Assembly: GCA_003254905.1 (NCBI GenBank)
Contig: QANU01113082.1
Coordinates: 130,514-194,513 of the forward strand
Source: Nissolia schottii
Taxonomy: Eukaryota; Streptophyta; Magnoliopsida; Fabales; Fabaceae
Reading direction: 5' to 3'
Length of the DNA stretch: 64,000 nt
A program made the position numbers and the translations under genes. The stretch's first letter is position 1; every line of letters starts with the position of its first letter. Shown here in pieces: positions 33,999 to 45,000 of this stretch. The notes under the pieces were generated by a model. That model saw nothing but the letters and a program-made list of their open reading frames with translations, was not told where the DNA came from and did no database searches.

Positions 33999-36900
33999 AT
34001 GGGTGGAGTAACTTCATCCATGGCGGCCAAGTTCGCATTCTTCCCACCGAATCCACCATCCTACAAGCTCGTAACGGACAAGCTGACGGGCCTCCTCCTC
34101 CTGACCCCTTTCCCACATCGCGAGAACGTCGAAATCCTGAAGCTCCCAACGCGCCGCGGCACGGAGATTGTGGCGCTCTACATTCGCCACCCCATGGCCA
34201 CCTCCACCCTCCTCTACTCTCACGGCAACGCCGCCGATCTTGGCCAGATGTACGAGCTCTTCATCGAGCTCAGCATCCACTTGCGCGTTAATCTCATGGG
34301 GTCCTCTGTTTTTTTCCCACCACTACTCTACTGTTTTGCTTACCTGTGTTTCTCTCTGCAGTTCACGCTTTTTTTTTTTTGGTTCTTTTCTCTCGTTCCT
34401 TTTTCATTTTGGTGGTTTTGGTTTGCTGGGTTTCAGTAAATTTGGCTTCTTTTGCGTTTGCTTGTGAATCGTGCTCGCTTGGTGTTTTGGTTTGTGGAAT
34501 TTTATGTGCTTTGTGGAATGATTCAATGGTAATTTGGAGTCATGGGGAATCCGTACTGTGTATTTGTTCGCTGGGATGCTAAAACTTTTGTTTTGTTGTG
34601 AGGGATTTTTGAAGTCATGCACTTAAATTGGAAGGTGTGAAATTTGTGATCAGTTGGAGCTGTTTGTTAATGAATTGTGTTGCTCGATTTCATTGACTTA
34701 ATGCTGACGTTGTTTTTGAGTGTTCGTAATTTTTTGGTAATCTTTCAAGCGAATGATTCATTGTCATATTTAGAAACCCGCCTCCCATTGTGGTGTGTTT
34801 ATAATTGCTGTCAACCTTTACTGCTGTAGCTTTGTTGATTTGTGCCTCTACAATTATGCTCGCACTTCAAGTTCATGAACTTAGAACAACACAAGCGGTA
34901 ACTTATCATCGCTTGGTGAAGTTGATCTGATTATTTGACTGCCCTTTGTGGAGAAAAATTCTGGAAGTATGCACACTTCATCTGTGGAGCATTGCTGCTT
35001 AGAATCTATGTTATTAGTTGAGCCGAACTGGAAAGTTGACGAGTAACATTAACACAGCCGTGTTTCTTATGCTTGTCTATAATTTTGTGCAGGTACGATT
35101 ATTCTGGGTATGGGCAGTCATCAGGGAAGGTTTGTATTTCTTTTTCCCTTACTGGAATATGAAATGCTGGTTTAAGTTGCATCCTGCATAAATGTGGGTG
35201 GGTGGTATGGTAGAGCTAAACACATTCACTGACTGAGGAACATTATTTTGCCTGAACTGCAGCCAAGTGAGCAGAATACATATTCAGATATTGAGGCTGC
35301 ATACAAGTGTCTAGAAGAAAGTTATGGTGTCAAGCAGGAAGATATAATCCTTTATGGACAATCTGTTGGCAGTGGCCCCACTTTGGATCTTGCAGCTAGG
35401 TTGCCTCTATTAAGAGCTGTTGTTCTGCACAGTCCGATACTTTCTGGCTTAAGGGTCATGTATCCGGTCAAGCGAACATACTGGTTTGACATATATAAGG
35501 TAGATTTTTTTCTTTTAGTTTATTGTTTATTCCTAATCATACAAGTTAATTCCTTGATTTAATGAGACACTGCTTTGTGTTGATACACAGAATATTGACA
35601 AAATTCCACTGGTTAATTGTCCGGTTCTCATAATTCATGTAAGTATGCTTCAAAGATATTTCTTATGCTATATAACTTCATCTGTAATCTAGTTGTGTAG
35701 GCTTAGCTTCAGGATTATTTTCATTCATCTGACATTTTTCTTTCTGTTTACTACCTCTTTCTTTTTTTTTTTAATACATCTGGTTACTCTCTTTTATGTG
35801 ATCTTTCTTTTCTCCGCTCTTTTCCATTTTTTATTTTCCCCATTACACCCTTGGCCTAGTTCCTCTTCTATTTTTTTTTTTTATGATTTATAATTTATAA
35901 TTCTAAACTCAAATATATAAGCCTTTCACTTTTTATTTTGAATATTTCGCACAAAATGTTCATTACAGAAATCTTTATGTCAATTACGTTTTCAGAAATG
36001 TGCAAGAGGTATATAATGCTCCAATAATAACTTAATAATTGATATTATGTATATCTCATGCTTATGATAGACTCTTCTGGCTCTGAACTTTATATTTAAC
36101 AAGTCAGCAAGTTGCTCAACATAGATAAGTTTATTCAGGGAAACTGGGGAAAAGTATAATGGTAGATGATGGTCTTTGGTTTATTAGAAATGTTGCTGCT
36201 TTGAGACATACTAGTCATGGGTTCTAGTTGCTGATACAGCAACTCAATTTTCAGTGTACATCTGACATTCTCTAGACTACAAAATTGTGGAAGTCTCGTT
36301 CATTGAGCTGGCCTTTGGTTGTTTGAAGACTATAAATAGAAAATAAAGCAACAGTGCATTCACAGTTCCAATGGTCTCGTACTCTTTGCAGGACATTCCC
36401 TGTTTTTCATATCTGCTTGTTCGTTGAAAGGTGCTCCATAGAGACTTTAGTGAGACTGTGTCTATGCTTACCTGTGCCTTGCGATGCAGGCAATGATTTC
36501 TTCTTTTAGGGTGTGTTTGTGAGTTTTGTTTTGAAAGGGAAGGAAAGGAGAGGAAAGGTTTTGAGCGGCTTAATCATGGTTTTTACACATCAAAATCATA
36601 ACCAAGCCCTCCAAAATCTTTCCTTTCTCTCTAAAATAAAACTCACAAACACACCCTCAGGGAATCTTCTCTTACATGATTTCTTCGTGATTGAAATATA
36701 TGCACGATTCAGTTCATCTCATTTTTGCTGCCGTAAATGAAATACCTTCCAATCGTTCATGCTCTTCTTTACCTTTCCTTTATTACAACACTTGGCTGCT
36801 GTGTTGTTTGACAAAAGTCGATACGCCGAGATTGACAGACAGATTCCAGTATTAGATTTTCAAATGTGCTGCCATACAGTTAGGGTGATAATAACAGCAT

Positions 36901-37582
36901 TTGAAGTGTAAACGACATAAGATAATTAGTTAACCACGCATGGAAGTCATTAGTTTCTCTTGCTTTCTCTTTCGGAGACGCGAGGGGACACAATTTATCC
37001 GTCTCCATATAATTTTCAATTGAATATTCATCTAGTGATGTATTTGGTAAATATCTTATGATTGCAGTTACCCACTATATCTGTTATGTAATTGTGTAGG
37101 GTACTTCAGACGAAGTTGTAGATTGCTCCCATGGAAAGCAACTCTGGGAACTGTGTAAAGAGAAGTACGAGCCGCTGTGGCTCAAAGGAGGCAACCACTG
37201 TGATTTGGAGCTTTTTCCTGAGTACATCAAGCATCTAAAGAAGTTTATAAGGACAGTAGAGAAGTCTCCGTCTCAACGATACAGTTTTCGAAGCAGCACA
37301 GACCAGTTTGAGCCGCCTCGAAAGAGCGCGGATATTTTCGAAGTGAGTAGGAAGAGCACTGATCGCAGAGAAAAGCCGAGGAAGAGCACAGACAGGCCTG
37401 AGAAGCTGAAAAGTTTGCCTAACAATGCTGATATGTTGGAGAAGTTGAGAATCTCATTTGATCGGAAGGACAAGTCTAGGAGAAGTGTGGACTGCCATGA
37501 GAAGTCTCGAAAAAGCATTGACCATCAATTAGAGAAAGCAAGGAAGAGTGTTGACCGGCTAGATAGGATTAGGACTGGATGA
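33999..37582 (+). CDS. ABHD17-like alpha/beta hydrolase, 5 exons
   Basis: The product belongs to the ABHD17 (FAM108) serine hydrolase family, whose animal members remove palmitate from membrane proteins; the plant substrate is unknown. Exons are 33999-34300, 35093-35129, 35263-35499, 35591-35638 and 37100-37582, all GT-AG and in phase, giving 368 residues. The core has SHGNAAD (oxyanion region), YDYSGYG, the nucleophile elbow GQSVGSG with Ser147, the acid in GTSDEVVD (about residue 212) and the catalytic His241 in GGNHCD, so the triad is complete. The start MGGVTSS fits an N-myristoylation signal; the N-terminal cysteine cluster of animal members is absent. From about residue 262 follows a basic tail with eight R-x-S-x-D repeats. 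Intron 4 is 1461 bp and contains a MITE. No damage is seen. Confidence 0.93.
36508..36657. mobile_element. MITE in intron 4 of the ABHD17-like gene
   Basis: The 150-base unit starts AGGGTGTGTTTGTGAGTTTT and ends with its inverse, the arms matching over about 40 bases with few differences. Excluding the first A and last T, the ends become GGGTGTGTTTG...CACCC flanked by TTA and TCA. Such ends and a TTA-like target recall Tourist/PIF-Harbinger MITEs, although one flank is altered. No coding capacity. Confidence 0.7.
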
Positions 37583-38282
37583 TTCTTGTTACAATCAAAT
37601 TATACAGTTGCACACACGGGGTTGGTTTCATGGGAGTTCTTTTTTTTCCTTTGCGGTTTCTTTTTCGATTTTAAGTTGGTCTACTGGTTTTGTACTAAGG
37701 CTTACTAGAGATCTTGATAACTATTGGCATTGAAGGAAGGAAGGGTCTGGTGTTTACAGTTCAGATACCTCTTTTGTTCTCTCCATGAAATGCTACTAAG
37801 ATCATTGACCGGTTTGAAAAAAATAACAAGTTTTAAAATATAATTTAAGAAAGATTTTTTTTAAAACAATGTAAAATATTACATGTTTTAGAGTTTAGAA
37901 GGTTCTACTTCTAAAAGAAGTGGAAGAAGGAGTGATTTTTAGTAAAATCATATTGTAATAGTAAAATAAACTTCTTTAAAAAAGTTATACTTCAAAATAT
38001 AATTAAAATAATATTTTTTTAAGCCAATTCAAATAGGTCTCTTTTTGGATGAGGCATTGACAAATTTTTAAAGTATCATAGAAATATGCGAGAGACTTTA
38101 TTTATCCTCATTTCCTTTATTTTTTTTCCTTTGAGTTAAGAACATAATTTGTAGCGTTTTGAATAGTGAACACTCTACTGAGAACATAGTTTAAGGAGTT
38201 TATTCATTATAAATTTCGACTAACAATGATGATTTTTGGCTCGAGTTTTATTTTTTTGTAAATGCAGTAAGAAAATTGCTTG
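37583..38282. other. 3' flank of ABHD17-like gene, no other gene
   Basis: This holds the 3' UTR and AT-rich intergenic DNA. No canonical AATAAA close to the stop was noticed. Confidence 0.35.
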
Positions 38283-38610
38283 TTAGTAGAGGTGTCCATT
38301 AAGTTGGGTCAACCCACAATTTAATGGGGTTTTGACCCAACTCAATAAGTATGGGTTGGGGGTAATAGTAGGGTTGAGCTGAAAATTCTCTAACCTAGCA
38401 GGTATAGGTTGGTGGGTAAGTAGGGTTGTCAAAATGAGTTTGGTCTGCAAGTCTGGCCTGTTTACTCGGTTAAATGGACAACCAAATGTATAAAATCCAG
38501 CCTGCGAATAGCAAAAGACCGTTTAGGCCTAACTCGTTTAACTCGCGGGTCAAATTGACCCGTTTAGTATTAACATAGACATATCTCGCGAACTAACCCG
38601 TTTACCCACA
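38283..38610. mobile_element. hAT-like terminal fragments
   Basis: Two transposon-end-like starts occur: TAGAGGTGTCCATTAAGTTG near 38287 and TAGGGTTGTCAAAATGAG near 38421. The second, with the following GTTTACTCGGTTAAATGGAC, closely matches the left end of the element at 46074-46944. No right end or duplication was found, so these are fragments. Confidence 0.5.
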
Positions 38611-38840
38611 TAAATTTCCTTATTCTATTTTTCTCTTTGAATGTGCATGATTTTTAGGGAGCTTCAGTCTTTTATAAATCAAGTTCATATGTAGAATACA
38701 TATAGATGGAAAGTAGACTACTTGTTTTTTCTTCTGTTGTTTTCTTATTTTTATACTTTATTTTTTTGGGTTAAACACGGTTAGAGATCTTAGATATCCC
38801 GATGCACCGGTTGAATCTTGAGGATACTGCACCAGCGGAA

Positions 38841-39174
38841 TAAATCCTTAAGGAAAGTGTTTGATAGCATGCCTCAGGTGGTGATTTTACATGTTTGTTT
38901 ATGCGTACGTGTTACTAAATAGAAGCAATTGAAAGTTTAAGTAACTCTATGTAGAAGCATATTGAAGGAATTTAATTTTCACTATACTATATGTTTTTTA
39001 ATTTTTGTTTATGATGTTAAATTGTGAATGTTATTTCTTATTTGAGACTAATTAGTTACAACCGCAGGTCGAATTGTTGCAGCTGCTAGAGGTGTCTGGT
39101 TTGGGCCTCAAGTTAGACCAGAGTTTCATGGACTCGGTCTTCAAGCGGTGGCTCTCGTTGAAAGCAATCAATTG
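38841..39174 (+). pseudogene. Possible orphan exons of unknown gene
   Basis: A stretch that reads VELLQLLEVSGLGLKLDQSF, then MDSVFKRWLSLKAIN, lies at 39067-39174. It is preceded by a good acceptor (ACAACCGCAG) and followed by a GT. An upstream frame NKSLRKVFDSMPQ ends at a possible donor CCTCAG|GTGG near 38877, and the two join in phase. The frame GRIVAAARGVWFGPQVRPEF of the same DNA is also open, so the coding frame is uncertain. No family is recognised. It may be a gene remnant or chance. Confidence 0.25.
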
Positions 39175-40179
39175 GTACAAATCTTTTCATGTTTAGCTGT
39201 TCTCAATTTTCTAAATCACCATATTGAAAATGTCGTCTCATGTAAGTAAAAGGGCTATTTGAATTCCTAATGACACGTGAGAATGAATTTTTAAAAAATT
39301 TAAATGTCATAACCCGAGATAACAGATGAACATTCACTGTTCTAGACTATATTTTATCTTTCATATGAAAGTCTGCGGGTAACTCTCCCTGATTTGATAG
39401 GAAATCATTGCATTCGATTAATTTAATGTCATCAATCACTTCAATCAAGTATGTAACGGATAACTCATATATATTCTTATAAAATAAATCAAATATTCTA
39501 TAAAATTCATTTTCTTTCTTATTTAATCACCTATTACATCATTATATCTCTCCAACATTCATTGACATGTTCAACATGTTCTTTCCATCTCCACATTAAA
39601 AAACTTATGCTATTGATTTAACTAAAATTCTACTATTTTAATCATCTCCTGCATGTATTCATCCTCCATTACAAAAAGATAATAAGATTTTTGAATTTCT
39701 AAATAGTTCATAACTATACAAAGAAAGTCGTCAACCACTACACAATTCATCTATGTCTCAAAGAAACACTTTTAATCATAAGGAGGTATCCAAAATAAAA
39801 TATGAGGATAATTTCAATTTTTTCTACCCTTTTGTTTAATATGTTTTTACCTATAATTGCAATAAAAAATAATATATCAATTCACAATTTTATTGAGGTG
39901 TAAATAGGAATATGTTGTTTCCATTTTAACAAACTAAAAATTTGAGTTTTAAAGTAATATTAAGGTTAGAGTTAAGAATTTTATAATGAAAATGTGCAAG
40001 AAAATCATTATTGATAGAAATATCAAGACTCATATTATTAAGATTGACCCTAAACACATTATAAAATTGACACTACAACTATTTTATAATACTATCACGT
40101 CAACTTATTAGATTTTATATTATTAAAGCAGCATGAACTAACCTTGTTTGTCCATACATTATGGGGAAAAAATCTAGTA

Positions 40180-41240
40180 ATAAAAAACATCCATTCCACT
40201 TAGATACACGTGTATTTCACAGCTACCAAAAATCTCACATTAATATACTCTATCTATATCATGTTGTTATATAGAAAATAAAATAAGGAAATTGAAGAGG
40301 CACAAGGGCCCACTTTGCAGGGTAGGAGCATAAAAACAAATGTGAAAGCATTTAAGGCTCAAATATAGGAGGTGACGACCCTCTAAGAAAAGACTAAGGC
40401 AGTCAACCCTAAGAGTTCGTTGCGAACTGATACATTCAATTGAAAAGAAGGGCGACCAAAGAGGGGGTAATTGGTAATCACATTCAGCCACAAGATCAAA
40501 GAAGAAAAATAATTGTTAAAAATATTTCTTTTGGTATGAAACGAATTGTAAAGAGGCGAGCCATTTTAAGTTTGGGAAGATTTCAAGACAAGGAAGACTA
40601 AAGAGATGGATCTAAGAACTACAAGTGGATCGATAAGAGAAAATAATTATTGCCACCAGTTTTTTCAATTAGAATTTTAAATAAACGGAGGTTATTTAGA
40701 GCCAAAAGATCATAAGGAAGTTACCTAGCGGTTCAAAGAAGTGCTCAACAATGTGGGACGAAGATCATAAAGTTCAACTAGCCAAGGACGCATGGAGAAC
40801 ATACAAGAAGACCACCACTACCTTTATAAATAAGCATGTTTAGCATAGCATAGGTTTTGAAATTTGCACACTTGTAATTCTTCACACATACTTACAAGTC
40901 TCTACAACGCATGAGTAAAAGAGGAATCAAGTAATTTCTCATTTTTACTTATTTTCTGTCATTTCAATTTCTAGGAGTGCCATTCAATTCCTGTTCTTTG
41001 CTTAATTTCTTTTGTAATTCAAGTATTCTATATTCACTTTCTTATAATCAAAGTTGTTCTTTAACTTTGTTCTCAATTAAATACTTTGATTTACCTTGCG
41101 TGCACATATTCGGTATTTCTTTCCAAACAAGCATTCCCGTTTAAGAATTCACTCTTTAAGAGAATTGATTTCAATTCCCTGAATCAAGATTTTGAACCAA
41201 AATTTTTTGGTGAAAGGTTGTTAATTTATTACCGAGGGTA
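40180..41240 (+). mobile_element. Probable LTR-type non-coding sequence
   Basis: A TATA-like CTTTATAAATAAG at 40832 is followed by an AT-rich leader and repeated TTTGTAATTC/CTTATAATC words. The upstream part has the mixed, non-coding composition common in plant gypsy LTRs. No matching second LTR is in the window, so the call is tentative. Confidence 0.3.
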
Positions 41241-41695
41241 AATCCCATTAAACACATGTCTACACTTAATGTGTTCAAAAAATATTCTAATAGTAGTCCC
41301 TTTTTTCTAAAACTAGATAAAATTTATTGTATCTTGGTATTCGTTTGTTTAATCCCTCGCCAAGGTAGTCCTACAATACAATTTGGCAGCAACCGCTCCA
41401 TATCCATGACTATGATTGATTCTAAAAACTGCAAAGCCGAATCAACAAGTAAATTCAAATTATTTCTTTATTGTATGTAAATCTATTGCATCTGCTACTT
41501 TTAATGTAAAATCTGAGAACAACTCCAACTAAGAGTTAGCTTCCTCTGTCATTATAGAGAACTGCTAGCAACCTTCTGTGTATACGCTGACCTTCAATCG
41601 TGGAAATAAATTGTGTTAGCGTGAGATTTGAGGAAAATTTACATATTTATGAACTCAACAAAAATTTAATCCCGTATTATAGCTCAACAAAAATA

Positions 41696-41859
41696 TTTAC
41701 AAACGTATGGATCTGGGTCTGAAATCGAGGGTGGCGATTTCAGACCTCCGATTTTTTTTAAAAAAAAAAATTGGTCTGAAATTGTCACACCCCTATAACG
41801 ATTTCAGATTTTTTTTTAGAAGGTCTGAAATCGTCACACCAGGCCCATACGTTTGTAAA
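41696..41859. repeat. Inverted repeat downstream of GPDH
   Basis: The exact 15-bp ends TTTACAAACGTATGG (41696-41710) and its inverse (41845-41859) enclose repeated GGTCTGAAATCG / CGATTTCAGACC words, allowing hairpins. It lies about 220 bases beyond the GPDH stop codon and could be in its 3' UTR or flank. No duplication was seen. Confidence 0.65.
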
Positions 41860-42075
41860 TTTGCGTTCCAACTTATATTTTGGTATACATATATGTAATG
41901 AAAGCATATAAATGTAATGAGGCCGAGATTTGAGCCACCAAGGTTTTCCATGGCTGGAGCACAGCTAAAGCATCCTATTTCTATGCTTGAATGTTGGAAC
42001 TGTAACTATAATAATAATAATAATATACTAATAACTACAACTAAAAATGCTATATCCTTTAGCCTTCAATTAAGA

Positions 42076-45000
42076 TTACCTGGATTCGTTATCGCCTAAT
42101 TTAACTATGGCCGAGGGTGGAAGGCGACCTGTGCTGATTGCATACACTGCTGAGAAGAGAGGAAACATCTGCACCCATCCACGATCGTTCAAGATCGCAT
42201 AAACCTCTTTTGCAGTTAAGACACCCTTTGTGCAACAAAATTGATGACACAAGAATCAGTAAACGCTATGATAACTATTGCTGGTTCTTGAGGTTACTGA
42301 TTTGATAAAGAATACGCTTGGTCAGCCTCTCTTGGATCGATGAATCATTATTATAAATTATTCATTATGCTTTAATGCCTTTATTAGTGAGTTATGGATA
42401 AAGACACCATACACAAATGAACCTATCCATCTTAGATATTCTTTGTATTTAACAAAATTATCTAGAGATCTATATATATACATGGTAAAGAATCCACGCA
42501 TTATTCGAAAAAAAGTTTAGGTGAGGGTAGACGCTGGTATCCTACTGGGGTGATCAGGGCATCCCTCCAGACTCTTTGAGTGCTTAAAGAGGTATAGATC
42601 ACCCACCAAGACCCTCACGTTGGTCAGCGGACAAGTGTGCTACTCCTTATTGGCCTCAAATCATGCCTTTGACTAAGAAAAATAAAAAATAGAATTGTGG
42701 AAAATATAATACCATTGGAACATTATTTTAGTAAATGTACGACATTAATTCATGGAATCAATGCTCATAATCATTATCAATCATGAGCTCGTATATTTTC
42801 TTGCCCAAAGCCCTTGTTTCATTAAGAACCCAAGCTCACTATTCAATCATTTCACCAATGTCCAAGCCTAGTTTCAACCAAACCATATATCCCCTTCATA
42901 TTTTCTCGTTTGGATTTCCTAAATTTTACATTTGAGTCAATGTTTGGGACATCATATTACCAATACTTAAAACCAACAATTGATGAAATTGTTGATTTTG
43001 CTGTAACTAAAACAAAAAAAAATCCAGATGTAGTACAATGGATATTGAATGATGGATTTCTCACCTCATGATGGGTTCTTGGAATCATGAAGGAAGAAGT
43101 TCTTGGCATGATCTTCGAAGGGGCTATAGCCTACTCTATTTGGAATGCACTTCATGGCTAGTGCATCATATTCTTCCTTTAATCAATTTTTTTTTTAAGT
43201 TGCATGCCCGGTATCCAAGGCTTAGCCGTGGCTAATCCGGGTTAACCTGGATCGCGCATCTAGCTATGGCGGGTGAGTCTCCCGACCGGAATAACTGCGT
43301 ACACAAGGTCTCGAACTCGGGACCTTGTACCTAGCCGCTTACCACTTAGACCAACCCCCGTTGGTAGTTGTAATTTAATCAATTTATTATGTCATTGCTT
43401 AACTTATAACAAGTTTATCTTGTTGAAGACAAATCTTCCGTTGATCATAGTCAAGCCTTTTTTGGGCCAACAAGGATGTGGAAGAAACATGTGGAGGCAG
43501 AGGAAATTTTAGGGGACGTGTCTCACATCCCTTTACAAAAAATTGTGCAAATAACAACAATCAAGCCTCAACATTAACCAAAGAACATCGCCAAAACAAC
43601 AAAACAATGATCCTTGCCAAATTTGCAAAACGATGAATCATATTGCCCCAGATTGTTACTATAGAGGTACAAATATAAAATTGAAAATGAAAGTTACCAA
43701 GATGGCATGCTTGCTTGGGACAAGTAACTTCAAAATTTTTGCTAAGTTTAAAAAATAAGAATGTTATCAATGTTTCAGATTGATTAACAAAAAATGCTTT
43801 ATGCAGTAGATGTCGACTTAGAAAACGATGTAAACTTTCCTTTAACAAATCTGTTAAACATCGTGGAAAAATCGATAAATGGGACACCAAAAAATATAGG
43901 AGAAAGATAGATAACAGAGAAATAGCAATTGTATTATCTGAGAGTTGTCTTGTGTTTTTTACATCGGAGGCTAAGCCTATTTATAGGCTGAAGACTCAAC
44001 GGCCAAAAATAAATCACAATCAAATCAAATCAAACATAATGTATATTAAATCAAATCAAATCAAATATAATATATATTATTCTTAACAAAATCTAATTCA
44101 ATTTCAAAATTTCCTGTAGAAAAAAAATTCATACTGATTTATGGGGTCTAACTCCTACATTTCTTCTAACAAAATTTCAATAGTATGCAATTTTTTTATT
44201 AATGATTTTACCCGCTACATGTGGCTTTATCCCTTAAAAAATAAATACGATTTTTCACATGTTTTTATTAAGTTTCAAGCTTTTATTGAGAATAATTTTG
44301 ACAAGAAATTTAAGATGTTTCAAAGTTATGGCAGTGATTACTTCAAAAGAATTCTTTAGACACCTCATTCTGTGTGGCATCTCTCAATAATCGTCGTGCC
44401 CTCAGACACAAGAACAAAATGGACTTGCCAAGCGAAAGCTTCGACATATTGTTGATGTTGAAAATTTGATGTGCACTAGTATAAGTAGTTAATTACTAAG
44501 ATTAATGGGATGTCAAGATAATTAGATGTATTTTTGAAGTCTAATTATTTTGTGATTATTATTGTTAATAAACTTATTTTTATTAAGCGCGACTTATTAG
44601 TGGATATTTTTAAGGATCATTGCGGATGAACCTGTCATAATATGAATGTTTGACTTATAGAATGACCTGTTTCTAATTATAAATAAAGTATCAATTATCC
44701 TATTAATACTAAGATATACCAATCTATTGTAAAATAAGAGTAATAATTTCTCCATAATCTTAATTTGGAATCACTTGTTCGGAGTGACTATGGATGCATC
44801 AACCCCATGGTCTTCTACATAAAAGCCTTTTTATCGGTAAGCGGCCGAGAAGTCCTCATAAAAGCAGTGGGATCAACCATTCCGATATATTCCCTTGCTT
44901 CAAACAAGTTACCTGAAACTCTCTTGGATGAAACTACACAAATTGTTGACTGCCTTTTGGTATGGTATGGTATGGTTTGGTTTGGTTGGCATAAGCTATG

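Larger units (their letters stand above)
43020..44455 (+). pseudogene. Ty1/copia gag-integrase relic in GPDH intron
   Basis: The plus strand reads Gag ([35 protein letters not shown] at 43020-43160), a canonical CCHC zinc knuckle [14 protein letters not shown] at 43615-43656 and an integrase core ([20 protein letters not shown] at 44190-44250, [16 protein letters not shown] at 44405-44455), with stops. It is antisense to GPDH. It is interrupted by a SINE (43190-43373) and by a solo LTR (43852-44088), and ends abruptly at the LTR-like sequence starting at 44456. Confidence 0.85.

Noticed and set aside
34014..34467. Alternative frames over ABHD17-like exon 1
   Set aside because: Only the 33999 frame continues in phase through four further exons with the hydrolase motifs.
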